From NCBI GenBank assembly GCA_029168955.1, contig JAPDOI010000906.1:124001-188000 (forward strand): a stretch of 64,000 nucleotides of DNA, in the 5' to 3' direction. A program made the position numbers and the translations under genes. Below are positions 34,355 to 46,365 of the stretch, one piece after another. The notes beneath the pieces are model-generated. The model searched no databases. It was not told where the DNA came from and saw only the letters and a list, made by a program, of their open reading frames with translations. How positions within the stretch are numbered: the stretch's first letter is position 1; every line of letters starts with the position of its first letter. Source of the stretch: Aplectana chamaeleonis. Taxonomy: Eukaryota > Nematoda > Chromadorea > Rhabditida > Cosmocercidae.

Positions 34355-34510
34355 GGCTCCGGCACGAGGTGTGGACATGGCCAAATTTAATCAGACCCCC
34401 TCCCCCAACTCCAAGAGCAAAACTTTGGCGATTATCACAGACTCCCCTCTCAGAAGCGTCGATAGGTGGAATTTTCGGCGATTTTCTCAGACCCCCTCCC
34501 TAGGACCGCT
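34355..34510. repeat. Dispersed CAGACCCCCTC repeat
   Basis: CACGAGGTGTGGACATGGCC is followed by two TCAGACCCCCTCCC blocks. The inverse arrangement is at 57590-57800, and a partial copy is at 25060-25135. Confidence 0.5.
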
Positions 34511-34654
34511 ATTGGTCTATTTATTGTTGTTAAATTTTAAAAAGAGGAACACCTTATTCTAAAAGATGTAGCATTTGAAAAAGAGGAACCATTCGTAGAA
34601 ACAAGGCATTAGCAGTGAATCAGATCACGGACGAGGCTTTTCTTGACGTAGTAC

Positions 34655-35014
34655 ATGAAGTTGCCTCGACTTGTGAATAACTTAGCTATAGTAAAGGTTT
34701 TAATCACAGTGAAGGCTGCCCTAAAGTTGAATGAAAGACACATAGGTTTGGGCGTGCACCCAGAATGGAAATTTGTTAATAGAGCAGGAAGTGAGTTTGA
34801 AAAGTTACTCAAAAGAGGCAACCTCCCTACAACTCTTTCCGCGTTCAAACGTAGCTTGGATCAGTACTTGATGACTGAGGATGATTGAGCCTGTTTCAAG
34901 TCATATTGCTACTGTATCCGTTTCCTGTTTTTTTATATGCAGTGCTTTTCATTTGTTTTATTATGTAACTTAATTATGCAGGCATGACCTGTAATAAACA
35001 AATACAAATACAAA
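34655..35014 (+). mobile_element. Probable LINE 3' fragment
   Basis: The ORF end LPTTLSAFKRSLDQYL resembles the C-terminal end of jockey/CR1-type polymerase proteins. The sequence ends in AATAAACAAATACAAATACA. No catalytic motif is present, so the class is uncertain. Confidence 0.4.
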
Positions 35015-35371
35015 AAGCTAAGGTATGTTGTATATAGTGGAAGAGAAGAGTGGAGACGATAAAGTGATTGGCAAAGGCAAAGATTACGAGGTATTGAAGA
35101 ATTGAGTGTGTTTTCAAATCAATATGATTTTGTAAACTTGTTTTGCAAGTCAAAGAAGAACAGGTCACTTCAAATGTATGGACTGCTAGTTGGAAAAAGC
35201 GTTATCCATTCTGGTTAATTTGCGAATTTCATCCTCCGAAGCCCACTCAGACGAGACAGACGACGCGGGTTCAATCACGCTAGACGCTTAATTTTTGAGA
35301 AATTCTGAATCTCAGAAAACTTTGACGGATCGAAAGAGCATCAAGGATTGTGGGCAAGTTTCAGATTGCAT

Positions 35372-37340
35372 CGTCACTCACTCACTCATCCCGTTAGCTG
35401 GCGTCTGGTGGAGCGGGATGCTCTCTCAACCAATACACTGCTGTAGGTGCCATAGGAGCTCGTGCGGCCTGAACGGTACGCTTCCAATCAAAACGGTTTG
35501 CAGCAACAAGTTTAGCGTTAAGGACACTGCACCGTTGAGTCTTCAGATCCTCCTCTATATGTTTGAGCCATGTCTTCTTCGGGGCCGTTCGTTGAATTCT
35601 CCACGATGGTGGGCGCTTACGCCACAGCATACTGTACGGGAGACGGGACGGGTCCATCCTACATACATGTCCGAACCATCGCAGTCTTCTTGTCTGCAGC
35701 TGTTCTCCGACCGTCGGTTGATTCATGCAGCTCTTCCGTATATCGTCGTTGCAAACATGATCACGAATCGTAATTCCAAGAATCTGGCGCAAACATCGCA
35801 TCTGGAAGACTTCTAGCTTGACGAGGTCTGGCTTTAGCAGAGTCCAGGTTTCCGAGCCGTATAGTAGTACAGGTATTATCAGCGCTCGGAACATTCACAC
35901 TTTAGTCTTCAGTGAAATGTTGTTTTTCTTCCACAAACACCAGCCAAGCGACGCAAACACACTAGACGCCTGCCCGATTCTGCTGCACACCTCTGCCGTA
36001 GCCGCAACTTTTCGCTCCTGCACTACCGACCCAAGGTATTTGAATTCCTTGACCTGCTGAAGCTCAACTCCTTCAAACTGAACAGATGAAGGCTACCCAT
36101 CGGATGTCATGACCTTGGTCTTCTCCTGGTTGATTCTTAAGCCGTAGGAGCTTGCAATCAGTGCCATATCGCTTATCAAGGACGTTGCCTCCGCATCAAT
36201 ATCCGTGAAGACTGCGCTGTCATCCGCGAACATCAAATCTGTGACGTACTCATTACTTCCGTACTGAACGCCTCTTCTGTTCTCGAAGACCTTCCTCATA
36301 AAAGCGTCCACAACAGTATTAAAGAGCAGAGGCGAGACCACATCGCCTTGGCGAAATCCAGCTGTAACGGCAAACTCCTCGGACAACTGATCCCCAACGC
36401 GTACGGAACTGGTAGACCCTTCGTACGTTTCCTGGAGGAGCTTGACTATCTTCCTCGGTATGTGCTCGCTTTCAAGTGCTCTCCACAGCGCCGGCCAGTG
36501 AATACAATCGAACGCAGATTTGAAGTCTATAAATGTGATAACGACACGCTTCCCAGAGCGAATTCTCTCTTCCATTAGCTGTCGAAGTGCGAAGATCTGA
36601 TCACTGCAGCTTCTTCCTGGCCGGAACCCCGCCTGTTCTACACGACTGGTTTGCTCACGATGATACTGAAGTCTGTTCTGAATAACCCTCATGAACACTT
36701 TGCCAACGATAAACAACAGACTGATTCCTCGGTAATTTTTGCAGCCCCTAGCATCACCCTTCTTGTGTATGGGCACGATTGTGGCACGTTTCCAGGTAGC
36801 TGGTATTTTCTCAGACTGCCAGATAAGAGTAATCAGCCGATGAAGTTGGCGCAGCAAGACGTCTCCGCCAGCCTTGATGGCTTCCGCAGTGATTTTGTCC
36901 ACTCCTGACGCTCTGCCGTTTTTCAGTAACTTTATCGCTGCCGTTAGTTCATCTACAGTGGGTTCTGAGTCGAGAACTGCATCTCCGGCCGCTTCAACAA
37001 GTGGTGGCTCGACAAGCGGTCCTTGCGGCGCTTCATGACTGTATAGTTCACTGAAGAACTGTCTCCATCGACGGAGGCGCTCGTCCACAGAGCGCACGAA
37101 TGACCCATCTGCATTCCTGATACTATCGCTTGTTGGTTTCGTCCTTCATCCGAGCCGCTTGAGTGTCCGATAGAGAGTTCGATAATCATACCTGCTCGCA
37201 GACTCCTCCAAATCAGCAGCTTCCTTATTCCAATACGACTCTCGTTCCATTTTCAATCTGCAACGAAGCTCTCTGCAGAGCTGACGATATCGATCGAAAT
37301 CGGTCAATTTCGCTTTCTTCCTTTCTTCTATGAGATGTAT
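35372..37340 (-). pseudogene. RTE-clade retrotransposon, 5'-truncated
   Basis: From the minus strand: a linker (37397-37146), then a long open RT segment (37097-36093) with RASGVDKITAEAIKAGGD, HKKGDARGCKNYRGISLL, QGDVVSPLLFN and the catalytic motif FADD (36219-36230). After a frameshift the RTE C-terminal region follows (35894-35394: YGSETWTL, LRWFGHVCRM, KKTWLKHIEEDL). The 3' end is a TGAG-type tail near 35372-35385. The endonuclease is missing. It is more intact than the RTE at 18003-20283 and belongs to a different subfamily. Confidence 0.85.
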
Positions 37341-37732
37341 GGATTCATCTGTATGCATCGTCAGAAATCGAGGAAAGAAGTTCAAAAGAAAACTCACATT
37401 CGAAAGCGCAAAGTATACAGTTAAAGCCTTTTCATGGCGTATTTAATCAATGGTTCTAAAGTGGAACACACTTCCCTCTAGAACAGCCGAATAAATATGC
37501 CAAGAAAAAGGAAAAAAATGTTGAGAAGCGTCAAAACTGAATACAAAATCTCTCTAGAAAAATCCACAAAAACGAGATACAGATGAAATAAATATTTCGG
37601 GGATAAGGACTAATTGAGTCGAGAGTAGGTCAATTATTATACAGGTAAACTATCACGGTATAACAAGGGAAGTATACAAAGCGTATGTCAGATCTGCGAA
37701 AACGAATTGTACTGTCAGTATCTATTGCGAAT

Positions 37733-38866
37733 CTATAGTAAAACTGCGCAGTATCCCGCCCCAAGCAGCTGGTTCCAAAAAGTTACGAGCGCTTTTAAAG
37801 TTTCGCGAAAAGGTAAGGGAATTTTTTCATCAGGAATTTTTTGGGGTGTTTTGAATTTTTTTTTTCGAATTCAGCTCCAAACTTGTAGCAGGCCATAAAA
37901 CGGCCAATGTCTCACCGTCGACTGCGTACCACTGCGCTGCGCGACCGCACGTGCGTCGGAAGCAGACGGGTTTTTTGCCGCCGCGTGACGTGTTTCACGA
38001 CGCGCGGCGGCGCCGAAACTCGTCGCGCGGCGGCCGAAACTCGTCGCGCGGTGGCCAAAACTCGTCTACTCGACGCAGTGCGGTCGCGCAGCGCGTGGTA
38101 CGCAGTCGACGGTGAGACATTGGCCGTTTTATGGCCTGGGTACGTAAGGGTGATCTACATAGGGTGTTTAAAATCTGGGTCTGTTTGTCGGAATTCTGAG
38201 GTTTGCTGTAGTTTATGCCAGATAGTACGGCATTTAGGGAGCTAGACCTACCTTAAATGATCGAAAATCGCCAAATTGACATCAAATTCGTATTCACCAC
38301 CCCGAATGAGCCCCGCATACTACGGTTTACCCACCGTAATCCGTAGAAAATCGGCAAACGGACCATAGATTCGTGCTAAGCACATCAAATCACCACCACA
38401 AAATGATTGTGAGACAAATCTATCGAATAAATCCGGAAATCTCGAAAGTGGTGTTTTGCCCTCAAAAGTTTCTCCCGCAGGGATGCTTCAAGCGAATTAA
38501 GCCAAAAACTTTGGAAAATCGACAAATCAACCTCAGATTCGCGATCAGCGGCTCAAAAAAAATCCTTGGGTGAATTTTAGGTCAAATGTGGAAGCGCTTT
38601 CAGTACCCCTAAATGATATAATTAACCGCTCTACCGAAAATCCGTACAAATCCAAAACGCTTTCAGTCTGTACAAAGTTCGGAAAAATGCTTTCACCCAA
38701 ACTTCGCTTGGGCGCTGAACACGACAATCAGATCCGTTTCCAGATTTTCCAGAGTTTAATCAGCGTTTTGGAAGGTAGAAAAAGCACAAAAACGACCTTT
38801 TTAAGCTTGTAACTTCTTGGAACCAGCGGGTCGGGACGGGGTACTGCGCAGTTTTACTATAGATGC
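37733..38866. repeat. TIR element with a nested GC-rich palindrome
   Basis: The left end TCTATAGTAAAACTGCGCAG is inverted at 38847-38866. The next 30 bp also pair (GGTTCC-AAAAAGTTAC with GTAAC-TTCTTGGAACC). The interior 38260-38830 is the dispersed repeat also found at 22311-22940. No ORF is supported. Confidence 0.7.
37889..38138. mobile_element. GC-rich foldback MITE
   Basis: About 60 bp at the left end (CAGGCCATAAAACGGCCAAT onward) are inverted almost perfectly at the right end. The loop holds three GC-rich 24-bp repeats built on CGAAACTCGTCGCGCGGCGG (about 37998-38070). No target duplication was found. Confidence 0.7.
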
Positions 38867-39708
38867 CCAAGAGATGCTAGCAATACCATTCGTTTACGCA
38901 GATCAGATATACGCTTTGTGCACTTCCCTCGTAAGATGAACATTGTATGAAGCGACACCTGCTGCAGGTGGTCCAGCCGGAAGTCATAATTTTTGCAAGG
39001 TACGAGTCAGGAGAGTACAATATTCGAGTCGAGCGTCGCGCAGAGACTCTTGCTTTTTCCTGTTTAAAATGACTTCCACAACATTGAGCAATGTTTGTGT
39101 ACCGCTTTTCAGTTATAGGGCCCTTCCAGAGTACGAGATTGGGCGATGCGATTGCGTGGTGATCGTAAGCATCGATCGAGATGGAGTCGGACATCGATCT
39201 GTATCAGCGATGAGCGGAACAAAAATATGGAATTTCGGAAATCGGTTTTCGGGTTTCGGAACTGAAATTTTTTATCGGGCTTCGAAAATCGGGCGCGAAA
39301 CGCCTGAAAATGCGCGGAAATGCGGGTTTCGGAACGCGGAAAAATTCAGAAATTATCTGATATTTTCTTCCTCCCAGATGACCCGACATTTTCGCATTCC
39401 GCTGCCGAGATGTCGTACGTTCGTGCCGTGGCAGTGTGGAGGAAAGAAGATCGCCTCTGTGCAAACCGACGTCATCCCCTCCACAAAGAGGGTTTTTGTC
39501 ATGGGAGAGGTGCTGGCCGGCCGCAGCTCTCCTTCGCACTCTCCTGCAAAGGGCCGGCGTGGAGAGGAATCCTGGACCCGCTCAGAAGTACCTATGCGCC
39601 ACGTGCGGAGAGGATGTTAACTGGAGACATACCAGCGTCCAGTGCTTCGGATGCCAAAGGTGGGTGCATCTCTCCTGTTCGGGTCTCAGCTCTGTGAAGC
39701 ATCATAAC

Positions 39709-41576
39709 CAGGGATTTGCGTAATAGAAATTTTAAAATTCGTTAGTCATTAGTCGTTCAACCGGCCAGAACCTTCGTAAGTCGTTAATCGTTAGTCGTTC
39801 AAAATCTAGGCTATAAAAATAAGCACAGTTGAGACAGAAAAAAGTCCTCGTGAATAGAAAAAGAAAGGAAACACCAAGATGCACGATTTCCAAAGAATTC
39901 ATGGCCTTTAAACACACAAAATATTCATTGTTAGAGAACCTGGTTCAAACCGCAAACTTGCATATACATAATCAAGAATATAAATGAAAGCCTAATACTC
40001 GAGAGTGTTTGTTTGTCGACTTTTGTCCTTTTTTATAGGTGAGAAAACAGCAATATTGGAAATCTGGGAAACCTTGAGCTCTTTGCTTTTTTCAGTGCAG
40101 AATTTGCCGTTGTGCGCTAAATGGTGATAACATGGAGAACTGCATCAACTTTTTTTTTCAAAACCCATAAACTTTTTTTTTCAAAACCTAACTTTCAAAA
40201 CCTACGTAAGACCTATTCTTGAGTATGGGCCACCAGTGTATTGTCCGCACAAAAAGAAAAGCATAGTCGAACTTGAAAAGGTGCAAAACGGGTTTACAAG
40301 AAAGGTAAAGATCAGAAAGCTCGGTTTTTGCCATTATCAACAAAACAATCTGCATAAACCAGGAATAGTGAGCTCAAACTGTCGTCTCTTCTGGTAAGGA
40401 GAGAGTTGAACGACTTACTGCTGCTGCATAAAATCCTGTATCAACCGGACTTTGGTCTCCGGCCTGGGTGTATTGTCGAGGTGAGAACATCGAGTACCAG
40501 GGGAGGAGCTTCAAATATTGTGCGCAAAAACTCAAACCTAAACTGCAGGCGCTTTTTCTTCATAAATATGGCGACCCCGGCATACGAACGGCTTCGGAGG
40601 CTAAAATCCATCCCTGTGAGCAATAAGGCATTTGGAAAACTTGTAACTGAACACTTTGAAAACGATCCAGGCGAGCGCTAATCCGTCGCGGAGCGATTTC
40701 CTTGTCTCTACAACATTATGGGCTATACGTGTATCTGCTTTGAATTCATTACACCACCTGATTGAAAACTGGTAGTTTTCCCTTGTTCCTGATGTATGCT
40801 TTTTTACTGATTTCGTTTATGTTGTTCGTTGCACATAGGTCTGGTACACAGGCTTATGTAAATAAATAAATAAATAAATAAACTTTGCACGAGTTGTTCT
40901 TTTCCCAGCGTCGCGAGTTGAGAGCGCTCGTCGTTTCGAGCTTGTTCCTATAATGGGGGAAAGGTGGGAAGGAAATAACACCCATACCGAAGTTTCACCC
41001 ACTAAGAGGTCCCATCACCGCTTTATAGAAATCCCATATCTCAAATTTGTGACTGAAAATCGGAGGACGCCCTTTACAATCCAATCATCGGTTACAATTC
41101 CCGTCGGTGCTCAGTTGAAGCCTGCAGGCACCATCCCGTATTATCACCTCTGATAGTGTTCTCTGTGAAAATCTCCTCTGGAGCCGGTCAGTGTCGTAAC
41201 TGGTTCAGTGAGCCTACCATAAAGTCGCGCGACCGACACGAGGTTGCATAACTGCTACTCCTAGCCTTCGGCAACGTTCGGTTGGGGCCATAATGTGGGG
41301 GTTTCAGAACTGCAGTAGTGTCAGTAGAATTAATAAATACAGAAGGGTTTATTTAATTTGTACCACCGATCTCGAACAACAAACAAGGAAGAACATATGT
41401 ATCATTCCTGGAGCAATCTTTAGGGTTGTGAATGACTATTGATTTTCTAACGAAATCTGGGATTGCTTACGAAAACATTTTTCATTTCGTTAGTCGTTTG
41501 TCGTTAAACGTAACACCCAAAAAGCCCGTTAGTCGTTAAATTCGTTAGTCGTTAGTCGTAATTACGCACATTCCTG
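39709..41576. mobile_element. hAT-type element inside CR1-A copy 2
   Basis: The ends are CAGGGATTTGCGTAAT and ATTACGCACATTCCTG. The TSD is a perfect 8-bp ATCATAAC (39701-39708 and 41577-41584). Subterminal TTCGTTAGTCGTTAGTCG repeats occur at both ends. No transposase is seen, and a LINE fragment occupies the interior. Removing one TSD copy plus the element rejoins the PHD codons. Confidence 0.9.
40190..40883 (+). mobile_element. 5'-truncated LINE of another clade
   Basis: Begins in the RT C-terminal region (TYVRPILEYGPPVY, ELEKVQNGFTRKV). A tail follows with LNDLLLLHKILYQPDFGL, STRGGASNIV and RRFFFINMATPAYERL. It ends in a clean (AAAT)n tract at 40857-40882. The pattern is jockey/CR1-like but unrelated to the (AAG)n CR1 families here. 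Confidence 0.65.
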
Positions 41577-42561
41577 ATCATAACTCTGCTTTTCGTTGTG
41601 TATTATGCTCCTCACCTTCCATCTCAGATTCCTCTATCTCAAATCGCCCCCTTTCCATTGCGCATATCAATCTAAACGACCTTCGTGCCAAGCTTTCTGA
41701 ACTCTCTCTCTTCGCACGTACTTACCATCCAGACGTGATCATGGTTTAATAAACCAAGCTCTCTCCATCCCCTACCTATCCTCATCCCAATATCCCAGGC
41801 TATACTTCTTACCATGCTCCAAGGTCATCTCTCGGCGGAGGAGTTTCTACATTCGTTCTATCCTCACTTCCCTCACACCTCATTCCCAGCACCCCCACGG
41901 ACGGTACTCTCGAGTACCTCCCAATCCATCTCCCCCTAAAAACACCCCTTTCTCTTTTCAACATATACATTCCACCTACAACTTCATGTCCTTCATCTTA
42001 CAATCCTATCCCACTTCTCAAGCAGCTGAGCGACTGCTTCCTCTCATCCTCGGTCATTTTCGCGGGTGATTTCAACGCTCACACCTTTTGCTCGTCTCTC
42101 GGTTCTGATGTTAGAGGAAATGACTTCGAAGGAATGGGCAGATGAGTGCGACCTGGTCATTTTAGACGATGATCAGCCCACTCGTCTCCCTGTCAATGGC
42201 CGATCTTCTAGCCCAGTCATATCTCTTGTCTCGTCCAACCTTTCTAGCTGCTGCTCATGGCCTACCTCGACTACTCTGCCAAATGACCACGTTCCTGTCT
42301 TTGTCCACATCGATCTATCCAATTCTCTCGCTCCCTTTTCTGGTGTTCGCCAACGTTAATATCTTAATTTAGGCCGAGCAGACTGGCGCCTGTTCAGTGA
42401 AGTTGCGCTTCGCCTATCGGCAGATTACCCGTGGAATGGAAGCGTGCACCAGAAAGAGTGCCATCTATCTGACGCAATCCGCAAGGCCATGAATGCGGCT
42501 ATTCCTATCGGTCGCGTCAAGACGTTCTATCCAAATGTCAACAGAGACATCCTCGACAAAA

Positions 42562-45500
42562 TCTCTTCGGGCAATTGAACAGGTGCGCAGTAGTATGCCC
42601 TTGACTGCCGCAATCAGGGCACTCGTCAGGTTTGCTGTTATCAATTCTATGCAAATATGACATAAGCATGGGAGAGTGTCCACAGCGTAACGATGCAAGG
42701 GTGCACCTGGCACGCCTGCCAAGTTCCATCTCTGTCTCGCTAACCTTCGGAGGTGCGATTCCCAGGATGGAGTTTATGGCAACTGTGTTCAAAAGCTCCT
42801 TCACGAATCGGGTATGCTTCGCGCGCAAGAGACGGAGGCGTTCTTGTTGTGCTTCGGTCCATCTCTGCACATCTACTTTCGACGGAGAAAGGCTTTCTGA
42901 TACATCTCTCTCTCTCTCACCGGGTTTAGTACCCTTCGCGATGGATGATTCGGCTGCTTCACGATGTTAATGTACATTTGTTGCGCCTGGAGTTGGCAGT
43001 GGTCTCTAACAGGCAATATGCGAGCTTCGGCGTGTAAGTGCTCAATTGGAGAGCTTTTAGAACAGCCTGTTGCGATTCGCAATGCTCCATTTTGAATGCG
43101 CTGCAGCTTGGACCAGGATGTGTCCGACACGATATGCTGCCAGACTGGTGCAGCATACTCCAGGGCGGGCTGTACGATGGCCTTGTACGTGGTCAGGATC
43201 GTTTCTTTACTGCACCCCCAGGACGTTCCGCCGAGAGCACGTAGGACGTTAAAGGCAGTGTTCACGATGAATATCGCACTAAAGTTGGACACAAAAATGG
43301 GATTGTTCGGTCGTGAGGTAACTAATAGTGAAGAAACAGGGAAGAAAAACGTCCAGAATAAGTCAAAATAACGGTTTATAAATTCAGGGTGTGGACGAGA
43401 TTTATGAGCCCTGCTGATTTCGGCAAGCGCGCGCTAATGGCGAAATCTGCGCGAATCGATAATGCTAACTGCGGCAGAGTTGTTTGGCAATTTGCCATCG
43501 AAATGTGTGCGGCGCCACAAGCTCGTCCGATTGGGGGCGGACCGGCATAGAGGGGGCGCTCCGGGAGAGCTTTCAGAGCCGTTTGCATTTACTTCTGGCC
43601 ACTTTTCGTTGCTTTCTTCGACCCTATCCTCTACAGCACCTGCCAACTTAGTGTTTCACTCGGAGACCTCGAGAACGAGATTTATCGTGAACACTGCCTT
43701 TAAGTCTTGTTTTCACTGCAGCTTGCTTCTGCTCAGTGTTCTTATGGAACTTCAATGAAGGATCCAACACGAGTCCAAGTAGTTTGGGGAATCGGGTGGC
43801 CTGCAATTGAGTTTCGTCCCACTTCACCATAGGATGGGCACTGTGCTCTGAATTATCAGTGGAAAAGACGGTGACGGATGATTTGGAGGCAGAGACTGTG
43901 AGCACTTTGCGATCGAAGAAACATTTCAACTCGATCAAAAAGTCATTGATCTTACTGGCGGCTACCTTAATGTCGCGATCTCGGCATAGAATAGTAATAT
44001 CATCCGCGTACGCAACGACCTTGATGTCTTGAGGGGGAACGGGCAGATCTTCTAGATATAAACTGAAAAGTGCAGGCGATAAAACTTCTCCTTGAGGGAC
44101 ACCAGCGGCGATGGGGATGCTATTGGAAACATGTCCCTGGAATAGCACATTTGCTCGACGTCCTTTAGTGAAGACAGTTATCCACCGCTTCTGCCATGGC
44201 TTAATGGTAGACTTCAACAGACTCTCTGATAGTAGGCCAAGATTGACGTCAAATGCCTTTGTTAAGTCGAGGGCCACACCAACAGTACGTTGGGGTTTCA
44301 TGGCATTGAAGCCGTCCAGAACATAGCTCACAATTTCCAACAATGCCGTAGTGGTGGAATGTAATTTACGGAAACCATGCTGATGCTGTTGCTTGTTGTT
44401 GTGTTCGGCCAGCTCCTCCACAACCAGTTTTTCGGCAACTTTGGCAATGGGTGAGAGCAGAATGATCGGCCGGTACCCATTAGCCGTGGATGGTGACTTT
44501 CCCGGCTTCGGCAGTGGAATCACACGAGCGACTTTCCAATTTTGGGGTAATGTGCATGTGCGAAACGAAGTATTAATGACGTCAGCGAGAAGGGGCAGAA
44601 GTTCATTGGGCAGTCTCTTGAGGACTGCTGGGCTCAAACCATCTGGCCCTACTGCCTTCGAGTTACTCATCTCCTTTATCACCTTCTCGACCCGAGCGGG
44701 TGTGACTGCTTCATCTTCAGCCAAGAGTGGCAATTTACAGAGTTCCCGCACAGTTATTCTGTTCTGCTTCTCTCTCTTGGTTCTAGTGATGAAAAAATGC
44801 TTCCCGAGAGCATTTGCGGTCTCTTTCCCTGACTTGAAGACTCCACCTTCAAATTCAATCGTGGAATTGTTGGGGGAGGTGAGCTTTCCGGAGATCCTTT
44901 TCAAAGCCTTCCACGTTGCTGCTGCATCACTTCTGAAGTTCATCTTCTCAGTGAACTTTTCCCAAGTTTCCTTCTTGTGTCTGTCAAGGTCCCCCCTGAT
45001 CTCGTTATCCAGCTCTGCGATGTCTGGGTCAAGGTGATCTGCAGCTCTCTTTGCGTCCCTTGTTCTTATCTTCTGCAGTGTCTCCCTGGTGACATTGGGA
45101 AAGAAGGTCTTGACGCGACCTTCAGGGATCGCAGCTTTCATAGCCTTCAAGATAGCATCAGATAGGTGGCGCTCCTTCTGGTGTACATCGCCATTCCACG
45201 GATAACCAGCCGCTTGGCGAAGCGCAACCTCCCTGAACAGGCTCCAGTCTGCAAGGCCTAAATTAAGATAAGAATGATGACGAACACCTGTATAGGGAGC
45301 AAGAGAGTTAGAGAGATCAATATCGACAAAGACAGGAATGTGATCACTGGAAGAGTTGTGGATGTTGACCAAGAGCAAGCATTAGATAGATTAGAAGAGA
45401 CGAGGGAGATGTCTGGGCTAGATGATCGGCCGCTGGCAGGGAGACGAGTGGGCTGATCATCGTTTAGAATGACCAGGTCGCTTTCCTTCGCCCATTCTTC

Positions 45501-46350
45501 GACGTCATTTCCTCTAGTATCAGAGTCAAGCGACGAGCAGAACGTGTGAGCATTGAAGTCACCCGCAAAGACAATTGAGGGAGATAGAGAGCAGTCAAAG
45601 AGCTGCTTGAGTAGAGGGATAGGGTTGTATGTTGGTGGACAGGATGTAGATGGAGGAATGTATATATTAAAAAGAGAAAGTGGTGTTTTTAGAGGTAGAT
45701 GGATGGGGATGCACTCGAGAGTGCAATCCTCTGGAGTGTATGGAATGATGTGAGAGGGAAGAGAGGACAGAACAAAAGTAGAGAATCCGCCTCCTTGAGA
45801 TGACCTAGGAGTATGATAAGCAGTGTAGCCCGGGATGTTTGAATGTCGAGAGGTAGCAGAGGGAGAGAGTTTGGTTTCCTGAACCATGATAACATCCGGG
45901 TGATGAGTACGGGCGAAGAGAGATAGTTCAGAGAGCTTGGCGCGAAAGCCGTTGAGATTTACGTGTACAATAGAGAGGGGGCGGTTGGTAGATGAGGAAT
46001 TAGGGTTACTGGAGGCGGAGCACACAATACAACAAAAGGAAGAATCGTGGTGCCTCACAGAACTGAGACCCGAACAAGAGAAGTGCACCCACCTTTGGCA
46101 TCCGAAACACTGGACACTGGTTCCATTCCAATTGACATTTCTTTCGCATGTCGCACATGGGTACTTCTTCTTCTTCTTCTTAGCGGGTCCTAGGTTCCTC
46201 TCGACGCCGGCTCTTTGTAGTAGGATCTTCAGGAGAGCTGCGACCAGCCAGCACCTCTCCCATGACAAAAACCCTCTCCGCGGAGGGATTGACGTCGGTT
46301 TGCACGGAGGTGGTCTTCTTTCCTCCACACTGCCACGGCACGAACGTACG
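42562..46350 (-). pseudogene. CR1-A copy 3 polyprotein, nearly intact frame
   Basis: This is the best preserved CR1 ORF in the window. The 2A-like motif is AGVERNLGP (46185-46211), with one change from NPGP. Then come an intact PHD finger (CATCERNV, CFGCQRWVHFSC), the EEP domain (VHVNLNG, MVQETKLSP, FAGDFNAH), one frameshift near 45355 just before SSDHIPVF, and the RT domain (SKAVGPDGLSP, ALDLTKAFDV, VPQGEVLSPALF, YADD at 43999-44010). The frame is cut by the MITE and continues at 43248-42873 (NVLRALGGTSW to the thumb region), then 42870-42562. It is recent in origin but not functional. Confidence 0.85.
43249..43703. mobile_element. TTAA MITE inside CR1-A copy 3
   Basis: TTAA occurs at 43249-43252 and 43700-43703, with inner termini AGGCAGTGTTCACGAT. 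Removing the MITE and one TTAA joins the codons for KTRL to NVLRAL, exactly as in the related copy at about 47630-47650. This confirms a precise TTAA (or TA) target duplication. Confidence 0.9.
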
Positions 46351-46365
46351 ACATCTCGGCAGCAG

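Larger units (their letters stand above)
39430..42560 (+). pseudogene. CR1-A copy 2 N-terminal half: 2A-like, PHD, EEP
   Basis: AGVERNPGP lies at 39553-39579. A PHD-type finger follows with spacing C-x2-C-x12-C-x2-C-x4-H-x2-C (CATCGEDV, CFGCQRWVHLSC). After the hAT insert the frame resumes with the last Cys pair (FRCVLC) and the EEP domain (LSIAHINLN, FAGDFNAH, RSSSPVISL). The conserved QET motif is destroyed by two adjacent stops (MV**TKLS, about 41742-41758). The frame shifts near 42115. Confidence 0.8.
42562..46365 (-). mobile_element. CR1-A copy 3, 5'-complete and 3'-truncated
   Basis: On the minus strand the 5' end (CTGCTGCCGAGATGTCG) is at 46365. The element ends abruptly inside the C-terminal zinc motif (LFNCPKR) at 42562, with no stop, 3' UTR or (AAG)n tail. 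Loss of the 3' end is unusual for a target-primed element, which normally loses the 5' end. A TTAA MITE lies at 43249-43703. Confidence 0.8.

Noticed and set aside
37384..37415. Minus-strand FNCILCAFE (a Cys-x2-Cys) before a GTGAGT donor, as the missing first RING exon
   Set aside because: The frame has a stop four codons upstream, there is no good acceptor, and the exon end phase (one extra base) does not fit the phase-0 start of the RING exon.
40857..40882. (AAAT)n tract as an independent microsatellite
   Set aside because: It directly follows a LINE C-terminal ORF and is best read as that element's 3' tail.
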